Shown here: positions 55,246 through 64,000 of the stretch, one piece after another
Layout of the letters: every line of letters begins with the position of its first letter
Numbering within the stretch: position 1 is the stretch's first letter
Assembly: GCF_001457475.1 (NCBI RefSeq)
Contig: NZ_LN831029.1
Location: 1,736,001 to 1,800,000 of the forward strand
Direction: 5' to 3'
Length of the DNA stretch: 64,000 bases
Origin: Achromobacter xylosoxidans
Lineage (GTDB): Bacteria; Pseudomonadota; Gammaproteobacteria; Burkholderiales; Burkholderiaceae_B
Notes under the pieces: model-generated
Seen by the model: the letters and a program-made list of their open reading frames with translations, nothing else
What the model was told of the DNA's origin: nothing
Database searches by the model: none
Translations under genes and position numbers: made by a program

Positions 55246-56169
55246 ATGGAGACCATGTATCTTACCCACCCGGCATGCCGCTTGCATGAAATGGGCAGTT
55301 GGCATCCGGAGAGCCCGCAGAGGCTGGACGCCATTTCCGACCAATTGCTTGCCAGCGGCTTGATGCCCTATCTGGATGACCGGCAGGCGCCGCAGGCGTC
55401 CCGCCATGACGTGCTGCGGGTGCACACTGTCCAGTACCTGGACAGTCTGCGCGAGCATACGCCGGAACACGGGTATTACCCGATAGATCCGGACACCCTG
55501 ATGAACCCCCATACCTACGAAGCCGCGCTGTACGCGGCGGGCGCGGGCGTGGCGGCCGTTGACGCGGTGATGGGGGGCGAGGCCCGCACGGCTTTTTGTG
55601 CGGTGCGTCCGCCCGGGCACCATGCCTGCCGTTCGCAGGCCATGGGCTTCTGCTTTCTGAACAACGTGGCCATCGCGGCCCGCCACGCCATGGAGTTCCA
55701 CGGCCTGTCGCGGGTGGCCATCGTCGACTTCGACGTGCACCACGGCAACGGCACCGAGGACGTCTTCGCCGGCGACGAGCGGGTGCTGATGTGCAGCATT
55801 TTCCAGCACCCGTTCTTTCCCAACAGCGGCACCGAGCAGCCGGCGGCCAACATGGTCAATGTGCCGGTGGCGGCCTATACGGCGGGCGCCGCCGTGCGCA
55901 CCATCGTCACCGACACCTGGCTGCCGCGACTCGAGGCGCACCGCCCCGAACTCATTCTGATTTCGGCGGGTTTCGATGCCCATCGCGAGGACGACATGGG
56001 TCAAATGGGGCTGGTGGAGGCCGATTATGCATGGATCACCGAGCAGCTCGTGGACGTGGCCGAACGCCACTGCCAGGGCCGGATCGTCAGCACGCTCGAA
56101 GGCGGTTACAACCTGTCCGCCCTGGGCCGCAGCGTCGTGGCCCATATACGGGCGCTGGCGAAGCTGTAG
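55246..56169 (+). CDS. Histone deacetylase family protein (AcuC/AphA-like)
   Basis: This 307-residue zinc amidohydrolase keeps the family motifs RPPGHHA, VDFDVHHGNGTED (zinc ligands Asp and His) and SAGFDAHREDDMG. Bacterial members remove acetyl groups from polyamines or from enzymes such as acyl-CoA synthetases. The start is set at the ATG before ETMYLTHP by likeness to the family; ATGs at 55228 and 55255 are possible. It stands upstream of etfBA. The substrate is unknown. Confidence 0.88.
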   Translation: METMYLTHPACRLHEMGSWHPESPQRLDAISDQLLASGLMPYLDDRQAPQASRHDVLRVHTVQYLDSLREHTPEHGYYPIDPDTLMNPHTYEAALYAAGAGVAAVDAVMGGEARTAFCAVRPPGHHACRSQAMGFCFLNNVAIAARHAMEFHGLSRVAIVDFDVHHGNGTEDVFAGDERVLMCSIFQHPFFPNSGTEQPAANMVNVPVAAYTAGAAVRTIVTDTWLPRLEAHRPELILISAGFDAHREDDMGQMGLVEADYAWITEQLVDVAERHCQGRIVSTLEGGYNLSALGRSVVAHIRALAKL

Positions 56170-56251
56170 AATCAGGAAAAAATTGTGCAATGCGATCCCG
56201 GCGGATCGTTAACTCCCCCCCGGGTAATTATTTCCATTTGGAGGCAGCGGG

Positions 56252-57001
56252 ATGAAGGTGTTGGTACCTGTCAAGCGCGTCGTTGACTACAACGTCAAGG
56301 TGCGCGTCAAGTCTGATCAGACCGGCGTGGATATCGCCAATGTGAAGATGTCGATGAACCCCTTTGACGAGATCGCCGTCGAGGAAGCCACCCGCCTGAA
56401 GGAAAAGGGCGCCGTGGCCGAAGTCGTGGCGGTTTCTTGCGGCGTTGCGCAATGCCAGGAAACGCTGCGCACCGCCATGGCCATCGGCGCCGACCGCGGC
56501 GTGCTGGTCCAGACCGACGCCGAACTGCAACCGCTGGCCGTGGCCAAGCTGCTCAAGGCGCTGGTCGACAAGGAACAGCCGCAGCTGGTGATCCTGGGCA
56601 AGCAGGCCATCGATGACGACGCCAACCAGACCGGCCAGATGCTGGCCGCGCTGCTGGACTGGCCGCAAGCCACGTTCGCCAGCAAGGTCGAGCTGGCCGA
56701 TGGCAAGGCCACCGTCACGCGTGAAGTGGACGGCGGCCTGGAAACGCTGACGCTCAAGCTGCCGGCCATCATCACCACCGACCTGCGCCTGAACGAGCCG
56801 CGCTACGTCACGCTGCCGAACATCATGAAGGCCAAGAAGAAGCAGCTGGACACCGTCACCCCCGAAGAACTGGGTGTCGATCCGGCGCCGCGCCTGAAGA
56901 CGCTCAAGGTCAGCGAGCCGCCCGCTCGCAAGGCCGGCATCAAGGTGGCCGATGTCGCGGCCCTGGTGGATAAACTCAAGAACGAAGCGAAGGTGGTTTG
57001 A
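56252..57001 (+). CDS. etfB: Electron transfer flavoprotein subunit beta
   Basis: This 249-residue subunit binds AMP and pairs with EtfA to accept electrons from acyl-CoA dehydrogenases. The N-terminus [20 protein letters not shown] and the signature region [17 protein letters not shown] are typical. GGAGG stands 7 nt before the ATG. etfA follows after 1 nt. Confidence 0.97.
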   Translation: MKVLVPVKRVVDYNVKVRVKSDQTGVDIANVKMSMNPFDEIAVEEATRLKEKGAVAEVVAVSCGVAQCQETLRTAMAIGADRGVLVQTDAELQPLAVAKLLKALVDKEQPQLVILGKQAIDDDANQTGQMLAALLDWPQATFASKVELADGKATVTREVDGGLETLTLKLPAIITTDLRLNEPRYVTLPNIMKAKKKQLDTVTPEELGVDPAPRLKTLKVSEPPARKAGIKVADVAALVDKLKNEAKVV

Positions 57002-57002
57002 G

Positions 57003-57932
57003 ATGACGACGCTGGTTATTGCCGAACACGATAACGCCCAGCTCAAGGGCGCAACCCTGAACGCCGTCGCCGCCGCCGCCAAGATCGGAGGCGACGTCCA
57101 CGTGCTGGTCGCCGGCGCCAATGCCCGCGCCGTGGCCGACCAGGCCGCGCAGGCGGCCGGCGTGGCCAAGGTGCTGCTGGCCGACGCGCCGCAACTGGCC
57201 GACGGCCTGGCCGAGAACGTCGCCGCCCAGGTGCTGGCCGTGGCCTCGGGCTACAGCCACATCCTGTTCCCGGCCACCGCCTCGGGCAAGAACGTCGCGC
57301 CGCGCGTTGCCGCCAAGCTCGACGTCGCCCAGATCTCCGACATCATCGGCGTGGAATCCGCCGATACCTTCCAGCGCCCCATCTACGCCGGCAACGCCAT
57401 CGCCACCGTGCAATCGGCCGATCCGGTCAAGGTCATCACCGTGCGTACCACCGGCTTTGACGCCGTGGCCGCGCAGGGTGGCTCGGCCGCCGTGGAAGAC
57501 GTCGCCGCCGTGGCCGATTCCGGCCTGTCGAGCTTCGTCGGCCGCGAAGTCGCCAAGAGCGACCGTCCGGAACTGGCCGGCGCCCGCGTGGTCGTGTCCG
57601 GCGGCCGTGGCCTGGGCAGCGCCGAGAACTTCAAGATCCTGGATCCGCTGGCCGACAAGCTCGGCGCCGCCCTGGGCGCCTCGCGCGCCGCGGTCGACGC
57701 CGGCTACGCGCCCAACGATTGGCAGGTCGGCCAGACCGGCAAGATCGTCGCGCCGCAGTTGTACGTGGCCGTCGGTATCTCGGGCGCCATCCAGCACCTG
57801 GCCGGCATGAAGGATTCCAAGGTCATCGTCGCCATCAACAAGGATCCCGAAGCGCCGATTTTCGGCGTGGCCGATTATGGCCTGGTGGGTGATCTGTTCC
57901 AGGTGGTGCCCGAACTGACCGGCGCGCTGTAA
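57003..57932 (+). CDS. etfA: Electron transfer flavoprotein subunit alpha
   Basis: This 309-residue FAD-binding subunit has the C-terminal signature region with [17 protein letters not shown] and [18 protein letters not shown]. It passes electrons from acyl-CoA dehydrogenases to ETF:quinone oxidoreductase. It is followed by a strong terminator. In many relatives an acyl-CoA dehydrogenase follows; here that gene begins 5.7 kb later, after the aspartate genes. Confidence 0.97.
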   Translation: MTTLVIAEHDNAQLKGATLNAVAAAAKIGGDVHVLVAGANARAVADQAAQAAGVAKVLLADAPQLADGLAENVAAQVLAVASGYSHILFPATASGKNVAPRVAAKLDVAQISDIIGVESADTFQRPIYAGNAIATVQSADPVKVITVRTTGFDAVAAQGGSAAVEDVAAVADSGLSSFVGREVAKSDRPELAGARVVVSGGRGLGSAENFKILDPLADKLGAALGASRAAVDAGYAPNDWQVGQTGKIVAPQLYVAVGISGAIQHLAGMKDSKVIVAINKDPEAPIFGVADYGLVGDLFQVVPELTGAL

Positions 57933-57957
57933 GCCTTCGCCTGATATTCATACCCGG

Positions 57958-57987
57958 GCCCGCGGACATTATGTCCGCGGGCTTTTT
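57958..57987 (+). terminator. Rho-independent terminator after etfA
   Basis: A 12-bp perfect stem GCCCGCGGACAT-T-ATGTCCGCGGGC (57958-57982) is followed by TTTTT. It ends the etfBA transcript. Confidence 0.92.
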
Positions 57988-58126
57988 CTTGTCCGCCTGA
58001 CAATCGAAACCATTTGATATTTACCGAGCAAATCTTTTGATCTTTTGAAGGATTCTGATAATGTATGCCGCGCGCAGCTAGGATTCGCGCAAGTGCTTGG
58101 CCTGTACATAACGAAGGAGATTCGGG

Positions 58127-59818
58127 ATGGAATGGTTATTTGACACTCTGCGGAAATACCCTGAACTGGCAATATTCCTTACCCTCGGGCTGGGGTATTG
58201 GATAGGCGCCAAGAAGATATTCGGATTCAACCTGGGGGCGGTGACCGGCACCTTGCTGGTCGGTGTGCTGGTCGGCCAGCTCAATATCACGATCGCCCCG
58301 ATCGTCAAACAGGTCTTCTTCCTGCTGTTCCTGTTTGGCCTGGGTTATGGCGTCGGGCCGCAATTCTTTCGCGGCATGAAAAGCGATGGCCTGCCGCAGG
58401 TCATCTTCGCCGTCATAATCTGCGTCATTTGCCTGCTGGTGACCTGGGGCACGGCCGTCGGTTTCGGTTTCGATGCCGGAACGGGGGCGGGCCTGCTGTC
58501 CGGCGCGCAGACCATTTCCGCGGTGATGGGCGTGGCGACCGACACCATCAACGGCCTTGGCATCGACGCGGCCACCAAGAAGAAATGGATCGACAGCATT
58601 CCGGTGGCGTACGCGGTCTGCTACATCTTCGGCACCGTCGGCAGCGCCTGGCTGCTGGCTTCGCTGGGTCCCAAGCTGATGCGCGTGGACATCGTCAAGG
58701 AGTGCAAGGAGTACGAGGCCAAGATGTCCGGCGGCGCCGATTCGATGGAGCTGTCCGGCTATCGCAAGTTCATCTCGCGCGCCTACAAGCTCGATCATCC
58801 CGAATTGGCCGGCAAGACGGTGGGCGAGCTGGAGTCGCGCTTTGTCGAGGCGCGCGTGTTCATCGAGCGCATCCGCCGCGGCGACCAGATCCTCGATACC
58901 GATTCGACCACCGTGCTGCAGGCCGGCGACGTGCTCGGCGTGGCTGGCCGGCACGACGCGCTGGTGCTGCAGGCGGCCGGGATCATCGGCACCGAAGTCG
59001 AGGATCGTGACCTGATCAACCTGCCCGCCGAGATCGTCGAGGTGGTGCTGACCAACAAGAACCTGGCCGGCAAGACGGTCAAGGAAATCGCCGAAATGGA
59101 GCAGGTGCGCGAGCTGGGCCGCGGCGTGTTCCTGCGCAAGGTGGTGCGCGGCGGCCACGAGATGCCGGTCAACTGGGGCCTGAAGCTCGACCGCGGCGAC
59201 CGCCTGTTCATCCTTGGCGCCAAGCGCGATGTCGAGCGCGTGGTCGGCAAGGTGGGGTACGTGGACCGTGCCACCGAGCAGACCGACATGGTGTTCGTGG
59301 GCTTCGGCATCCTGTTGGGCGGCCTGTTCGGCACCCTGGTGCTGACCGTGGGCGGCATTCCCATCACGCTGTCGACCTCCGGCGGTTCGCTCATCGCCGG
59401 CCTCATCTTCGGCTATCTGCGCTCGGTGCATCCGACCTTCGGACGGGTGCCGGAGCCGGTGCACTGGTTCCTGACGTCGGTCGGCCTCACTGCCTTCGTG
59501 GCGGTGGTCGGCATCAGTTCGGGGCCGGGGTTCGTGCAGGGCTTCCAGCAGTTGGGCGCCAAGCTCTTCATCGCCGGCATCATCGCCACCAGCGTGCCGA
59601 TGATATTGGGGGTGTACATCGCCCGCTACGTGTTCAAGTTCCATCCGGCCATCGTGCTGGGCGTCTGCGCCGGCGCCCGCACCACCACGGCCGCCATCGG
59701 CCAGATCACCGAGACCGCGAAGAGCCAGGTGCCGGCGCTGGGCTACACGGTGCCCTACGCCATCGGCAACACCCTGCTCATCATCTGGGGCATCGTCATC
59801 GTCATGCTCATGACCTAG
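58127..59818 (+). CDS. aspT: Aspartate:alanine antiporter
   Basis: This 563-residue inner-membrane antiporter has two membrane halves (about 1-180 and 385-563) around two cytoplasmic RCK_C-like domains. The AspT blocks FLFGLGYGVGPQFF and GPGFVQGFQQLG are present. It exchanges external aspartate for the alanine made by decarboxylation, so the cell gains a proton gradient. AAGGAG lies 7 nt before the ATG. The decarboxylase follows after 58 nt. Confidence 0.93.
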   Translation: MEWLFDTLRKYPELAIFLTLGLGYWIGAKKIFGFNLGAVTGTLLVGVLVGQLNITIAPIVKQVFFLLFLFGLGYGVGPQFFRGMKSDGLPQVIFAVIICVICLLVTWGTAVGFGFDAGTGAGLLSGAQTISAVMGVATDTINGLGIDAATKKKWIDSIPVAYAVCYIFGTVGSAWLLASLGPKLMRVDIVKECKEYEAKMSGGADSMELSGYRKFISRAYKLDHPELAGKTVGELESRFVEARVFIERIRRGDQILDTDSTTVLQAGDVLGVAGRHDALVLQAAGIIGTEVEDRDLINLPAEIVEVVLTNKNLAGKTVKEIAEMEQVRELGRGVFLRKVVRGGHEMPVNWGLKLDRGDRLFILGAKRDVERVVGKVGYVDRATEQTDMVFVGFGILLGGLFGTLVLTVGGIPITLSTSGGSLIAGLIFGYLRSVHPTFGRVPEPVHWFLTSVGLTAFVAVVGISSGPGFVQGFQQLGAKLFIAGIIATSVPMILGVYIARYVFKFHPAIVLGVCAGARTTTAAIGQITETAKSQVPALGYTVPYAIGNTLLIIWGIVIVMLMT

Positions 59819-59876
59819 GGGCCGTTTCCGCCGCAGGAAATCTCGTCCGTCAATCGCAAACCAGGAGTACTGAACA

Positions 59877-61691
59877 ATGGCTTCCACCGCGCCTCTCACC
59901 GTCAGCCTGGCCTCGGCCCTGAAAACCACCCGGTCGCGCCAGCGCGACCTGGAGCAACTGTCGCCCTTCGAACTGAAGGATTACCTGATCACGCTGGCCA
60001 AGGACACACAGCAGACGGCCGCGCTGACCATGTTGAACGCCGGTCGCGGCAATCCCAACTGGATCGCCACCGAGCCGCGCGACGCTTTCTTCCTGCTGGG
60101 CCAGTTCGCCATGAAGGAGGCGCGACGGGTGCGCGACGATGTCATCCTGGCGGGCATGCCACCCAAGAAGGGGTGCGCCGACCGCCTGCGCAAGTTCCTG
60201 TCCAAGAACAAGGGCGCGGCGGGCGCGGACTTCCTGGCTGGCGTCCTGGAATACGGCGTGAAGATCAAGAACTTCGTGCCCGACGAATGGATCCATGAAC
60301 TGACCGACAGCGTCATCGGCGACAACTATCCGGTGCCGCCGCGCGCCCTGGTGCATCTTGAGCAGGTGGTGCACGACTACCTGATCAAGGAAATGTGCGA
60401 CGGCCGTCCGCCCAAGGGCAAGTTCGACCTGTTCCCGGTCGAGGGCGGCACGGCAGCCATGTGCTACATCTTTGATTCGCTGATGCAGAACGGCCTGCTC
60501 AAGCAGGGCGACACCATCGCGCTGTTCCTGCCGACCTTCACGCCCTACATCGAGATCGCGCACCTGGAGCGCTTCCAGTTCAAGATCGTCGCCATCAACG
60601 CCAGCAGCGTGCGCGCCGACGGCACCCACGACTGGCACTATCCGGCCTCGGAAATCGCCAAGCTGGAGAACCCGAAGATCAAACTGGCGGTGACCGTCAA
60701 CCCCAGCAATCCGCCGTCGGTGGCCTTCAGCCCGGTCGAGATGAAGCAGATCGTGGGACTGATCCGCAAGAATCCGGACCTGGTGCTGGTGACGGACGAC
60801 GTGTACGGCACCTTCGTGCCGAACTTCCGTTCGTTGATGGCCGAAGTGCCGCACAACACCATCTGCGTGTATTCCTTCTCGAAGAACTTCGGCTGCACCG
60901 GCTGGCGCCTGGGCGTGATCGCGACCCATGAAAAGAACACCATGGACCGCCGCATCGCCGAACTGCCGGCATCGTGGAAGAACCGCCTGAACAAGCGCTA
61001 TGGCGCCATGACCATGGAGCCCGAGAAGCTCAAGTTCATCGACCGCATGGTGGCCGACAGCCGCAACGTGGCGCTGAACCACACTGCCGGCCTGTCGCTG
61101 CCGCAACAGGTGCAGATGGGCTTTTTCGCCCTGTCGCACCTGCTGGACCTGAAGGACGCGTACAAGCACCTGACCATGCAGATCGTGCGGGCGCGGCGCG
61201 ATGCGCTGTGGCGCGGGCTGGGCGTGCCGTTGCCGCCCGAGGATCCGATGCGTGGCTGGTACTACGTCGAACTGGACTTCATGGTCTGGGCCAAGAACAC
61301 CTATGGCGACGCCTTCTGCAAATACATGACGTCCAACTACGAGCCGGTCGACTTCCTGTTCCGCCTGGCCGAGAAGTCGGGCGTGGTGCTGATGGACGGC
61401 GGCGGGTTCGGCGGGCCGCCCTGGTCCATCCGCATTTCGCTGGCCAACCTGGACGATGGCGACTATTCCAAGATCGGCAAGCACATGGTCGACGCCGCCA
61501 CGGAATACGTCGAAGCCTGGAAGGCCGGCCAACTGGTGCGTTCGGGTCCGACCGCCGGCAAGGGCCAGAAGGTCAAGCCCGCCGCCGCCAAGCGCAAGGC
61601 CGCCGGCAAGCAAGCCGCCAAGAAGGCGGTGAAGCAGGCGGTCAAGAAGGCCGCCAAGGCCGAGCGCTCGGCCACCAAAGGGGCGAAGTAG
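59877..61691 (+). CDS. aspD: Aspartate 4-decarboxylase with Lys/Ala-rich tail
   Basis: This 604-residue PLP enzyme of the bifunctional aspartate transaminase/4-decarboxylase type turns aspartate into alanine and CO2. Lys336 in VYSFSKNFGCTGWRLG binds PLP. The catalytic body fills residues 1 to about 555, the usual family length. The last 44 residues are extra: 14 Lys and 2 Arg with Ala, Gln and Val, in repeats like AKKAVKQAVKKAAK, resembling the tail of histone H1-like proteins. The tail is in frame with no sign of frameshift. The gene lies between two antiporter genes. Confidence 0.93.
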   Translation: MASTAPLTVSLASALKTTRSRQRDLEQLSPFELKDYLITLAKDTQQTAALTMLNAGRGNPNWIATEPRDAFFLLGQFAMKEARRVRDDVILAGMPPKKGCADRLRKFLSKNKGAAGADFLAGVLEYGVKIKNFVPDEWIHELTDSVIGDNYPVPPRALVHLEQVVHDYLIKEMCDGRPPKGKFDLFPVEGGTAAMCYIFDSLMQNGLLKQGDTIALFLPTFTPYIEIAHLERFQFKIVAINASSVRADGTHDWHYPASEIAKLENPKIKLAVTVNPSNPPSVAFSPVEMKQIVGLIRKNPDLVLVTDDVYGTFVPNFRSLMAEVPHNTICVYSFSKNFGCTGWRLGVIATHEKNTMDRRIAELPASWKNRLNKRYGAMTMEPEKLKFIDRMVADSRNVALNHTAGLSLPQQVQMGFFALSHLLDLKDAYKHLTMQIVRARRDALWRGLGVPLPPEDPMRGWYYVELDFMVWAKNTYGDAFCKYMTSNYEPVDFLFRLAEKSGVVLMDGGGFGGPPWSIRISLANLDDGDYSKIGKHMVDAATEYVEAWKAGQLVRSGPTAGKGQKVKPAAAKRKAAGKQAAKKAVKQAVKKAAKAERSATKGAK

Positions 61692-61728
61692 CCGCCATCG
61701 TCCGCCAGATCCAGGGTGACATGACCTC

Positions 61729-63432
61729 ATGACGTGCTCAGTCGGGTTTTTCAATAACGTTCCCATCGCGGTGCTGTTCCTGACGGTGGGCTTGGGATAC
61801 CTGATCGGCAAGCTCAGGGTCGGGCCGATCCAGCTGGGGGGCGTGTGCGGCACGCTCATCGTCGCCCTGCTGATCGGCCAGACCGGCTGCCAGATGCGCG
61901 GCGATCTGAAGGAGGTCGCGTTCGCCCTGTTCATCTTCGCCATGGGCTATTCGGGCGGACCGCAGTTCTTCGCCAACCTGAACCGGTCCAGCCTGCGCTA
62001 CATCGTGCTGCCCATCATCGAGGCGCTGCTGGTGCTGACCATCGTGCTGCTGGCGGTGCCGCTGTTCGGGTTGGACGCGGGCACGGCGGCTGGACTGGCT
62101 GCGGGGGCGGCAACCGAGTCGGCCGTGGTCGGGACCGCGGCGGAGGCGCTCAAGCACCTGGGGCTAGCCGACGCCGACGTGCAGCGCATGGAGGCCAATA
62201 TCGCCACCGCCTACACGCTGACCTACCTGGTGGGCCTGATCAGCATCGTGTTCTTCACCAGCCAGGTGGCGCCCGCGCTGTTGCGCATCAACCTGCGCGA
62301 CGCTTCCAAGGCGCTGGAGGAGAAACTCGGCGCGGGGCCTGGCGAGGCCGACGACAGCATGATGCCGACGCTGCCGCGGCTGGTGGGGCGCTCGCACGTG
62401 GTCAAGGACGCCGATGGCAAGACCGTGGGCGAGGTCGAGGCCGAGATGGGCGGCCGCACCGCGATCAGCCGCATCCTGCGCAATGGCGAGGCGCTCGATC
62501 CCACCCCCGCGGACGTATTGGCCACCGGCGACATCGTGGTGGTGCTGGGGCTGCGCCGCTTCGCGCTGCGGGCCGGCTCGGTGATCGGGCCCGAGATCCA
62601 GCTGCCGGAGGCGCATGCCGATGATCTGCAGTTGGCCGAGTTGCAGGTCATCGTCAGCAAGAAGGAAGTCAATGGCCACACCGTGGGCGAACTGGCGGCG
62701 CGTCCGCGGGCGCAGCGCGCGCGCGGCGTGTTCCTGCAGTCGATACAGCGTTCGGGCCATATGCTGCCGGTGACTCCGGCCACCGTGGTGCAGTATGGCG
62801 ACCTGGTGACGCTGGTGGGCGCCGAACCGGAGTTGTCGCAGGCCGGCGCGGCGCTGGGTAACCAGTTGCGGCGCAGTGGCGTGACCGATCTGGTATTCCT
62901 GTCGTTCGGCATTCTCGCCGGCTTGTTGATCGGCAGCCTGGCCGCGCGCCTGTGGGGCATTCCGGTGTCGCTGGGCAGTGGCGGCGGCGCGCTGGTCAGC
63001 GGCCTGGTCTGCGGCTGGATCAACGCCAAGCGGCCTGCGCTGGGCCACATGCCCGAGCAGGCTGTGCAATTGCTCAAGGACCTGGGGCTGGCGGTGTTCG
63101 TCGCCTGTGTCGGCCTGTCGGCAGGCCCGGAAGCGGTGTCGCTGATCCGCGAGCACGGGGCGGTGCTGCCGCTGATCGGCCTGCTGGTGTCGCTCGGGCC
63201 GGCCTGCCTGTCGCTGTGGGTCGGGCACAAGCTGCTCAAGATAGAGGGGCCGTTGCTGGTTGGCGCCATCGCGGGCCAGCATGTCAGCACGCCGGCGATC
63301 AGCGCCATCCTGGGAGCCAGTGGCAGCGCGGTGCCGCTGCTGGGCTACACCGTGACCTATGCCATCGCCAATGTGCTGCTGCCGGTGCTGGGACCGATCA
63401 TCGTGTCGCTGGCGCATCACCTGGGCGGCTGA
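61729..63432 (+). CDS. Second aspartate:alanine antiporter family protein
   Basis: This 567-residue AspT-family protein has the same plan as the first copy: membrane half (about 5-180), two RCK_C-like domains, membrane half (about 380-567). It keeps FAMGYSGGPQFFANL and CVGLSAGPEAVSL. The two copies are clearly diverged, so this is an old duplication. It lies 37 nt after aspD and is likely co-transcribed. It may exchange another pair or favour another direction. Confidence 0.88.
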   Translation: MTCSVGFFNNVPIAVLFLTVGLGYLIGKLRVGPIQLGGVCGTLIVALLIGQTGCQMRGDLKEVAFALFIFAMGYSGGPQFFANLNRSSLRYIVLPIIEALLVLTIVLLAVPLFGLDAGTAAGLAAGAATESAVVGTAAEALKHLGLADADVQRMEANIATAYTLTYLVGLISIVFFTSQVAPALLRINLRDASKALEEKLGAGPGEADDSMMPTLPRLVGRSHVVKDADGKTVGEVEAEMGGRTAISRILRNGEALDPTPADVLATGDIVVVLGLRRFALRAGSVIGPEIQLPEAHADDLQLAELQVIVSKKEVNGHTVGELAARPRAQRARGVFLQSIQRSGHMLPVTPATVVQYGDLVTLVGAEPELSQAGAALGNQLRRSGVTDLVFLSFGILAGLLIGSLAARLWGIPVSLGSGGGALVSGLVCGWINAKRPALGHMPEQAVQLLKDLGLAVFVACVGLSAGPEAVSLIREHGAVLPLIGLLVSLGPACLSLWVGHKLLKIEGPLLVGAIAGQHVSTPAISAILGASGSAVPLLGYTVTYAIANVLLPVLGPIIVSLAHHLGG

Positions 63433-63593
63433 GTCCGGTCGCATGGCCGGACCCATGACGGGGAACGAGGGTTTAACATAGGCTAGGGAAACTACCGAGA
63501 CCGCTATCGGCCGCGCCACGCGCGGCGCCCAAGGCGGCATCCCATCGCACCCCGCCGCGCCCGCCGTCACGGGAGCCGGCTCATGGAGACAAG

Positions 63594-64000
63594 ATGCCCT
63601 ACCTAACCCCGTTGCAGGATTTCCGCTTTGCGCTCAAGGAGCTGGCCGGCCTGGACGACGTCCTCAAGCTGCCCGGTTTCGAAGAGGTGACCCCCGACCT
63701 GGTGGACGCCATCCTGGAAGAGAATGGCCGCTTCGTCGAGCAGGCGATCGCTCCGCTGAATGTGCCGGGCGACACTCGCCCCCCGGTCTGGAATGATGGC
63801 CACGTGACCGCGACGCCGGGCTATGCCCAGGGCTTCAAGGACTACGCCGCCGGCGGCTGGCAGGGCCTGCAGCATCCGCAGGCCTGGGGCGGCCAGGGCT
63901 TGCCCAAGCTGGTCGCGGCCGCGCCCGGCGAGAACATCCAGGCGGCCAGCCTGGCGTTCTCGCTGTGCCCGATGCTGACCGACGGCGTGATCGAAGCCAT
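63594..64000 (+). CDS. Acyl-CoA dehydrogenase, 3' end beyond window
   Basis: Only the first 135 residues are seen, MPYLTPLQDFRFALKE onward. They match the N-terminal domain of the large (about 590-residue) acyl-CoA dehydrogenases that have an extra N-terminal segment, with the block PQAWGGQGLPKLVAAAPGENIQAA. FAD-binding and catalytic regions lie outside the window. The enzyme would hand electrons to EtfAB, encoded about 6 kb upstream. Confidence 0.88.
   Translation, partial: MPYLTPLQDFRFALKELAGLDDVLKLPGFEEVTPDLVDAILEENGRFVEQAIAPLNVPGDTRPPVWNDGHVTATPGYAQGFKDYAAGGWQGLQHPQAWGGQGLPKLVAAAPGENIQAASLAFSLCPMLTDGVIEA

Noticed and set aside
1..64000. CRISPR array, insertion sequence, prophage or tRNA genes
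   Set aside because: No regularly spaced repeats, transposase or integrase motifs, or tRNA-like cloverleafs were recognised apart from the tRNA-like part of tmRNA.

Overview
The window is 64 kb of high-GC chromosome from a betaproteobacterium of the Alcaligenaceae, most probably Achromobacter or a close Bordetella relative. The evidence is the order gyrA-serC-pheA-hisC-tyrA-aroA-cmk-rpsA-ihfB-lapA-lapB-rfaE1-hldD, an ompA gene divergent from gyrA, a tmRNA whose tag reads ANDERFALAA, a Bug-family solute-binding protein, and a GyrA with Gln at position 83. No insertion sequence, prophage, CRISPR array or tRNA gene was seen. Long open frames opposite the genes are codon-bias shadows and are left out.

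Layout. 1-7440: a cyanophycin locus, with two cphA paralogues in tandem on the minus strand (the second cut by the window start), divergent from an ABC transporter with a zinc ribbon and a DUF1854 protein. 7445-12999: small housekeeping or unknown genes (N-acyltransferase, DUF455 ferritin-like protein, MOSC protein, lytic transglycosylase, YidB, a DUF4434 lipoprotein that appears to start at CTG). 13012-28174: a tightly packed 11-gene minus-strand operon, the most interesting part of the window. 28663-31317: a CDF metal exporter, tmRNA and an MFS transporter. 31698-33837: gph, ubiG, ompA. 34251-49166: the gyrA to hldD core block. 49364-56169: a ComEA-like protein, cysM, an IclR/Bug/cyclase cluster, MltB and a histone-deacetylase-like enzyme. 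56252-64000: etfBA, an aspartate decarboxylation module (antiporter, decarboxylase, second antiporter), and the start of an acyl-CoA dehydrogenase.

The 11-gene operon reads wecB, a BcsB-like protein, nfrB, nfrA, an AlgX-like and an AlgJ-like SGNH protein, an MBOAT acyltransferase, a carrier protein, a DltA-like adenylation enzyme, an AlgF-like protein and an acyl-CoA dehydrogenase. WecB makes UDP-ManNAc. NfrB is a membrane glycosyltransferase whose C-terminus carries two MshEN-type c-di-GMP-binding motifs. NfrA is a TPR plus outer-membrane barrel protein. Together they match the c-di-GMP-controlled NfrAB/WecB glycan pathway known as the phage N4 receptor system of E. coli. The second half looks like a hybrid of the Dlt (carrier-loaded acyl donor) and Alg (AlgI/J/X/F O-acetylation) machines. 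A dltABCD-like locus (dra) is already reported in Bordetella pertussis, so part of this is not new. The union of NfrAB, WecB, BcsB-like, AlgX/J/F and a carrier-linked dehydrogenase in one operon suggests a second-messenger-gated exopolysaccharide carrying an unusual acyl or aminoacyl decoration. That product is inference.
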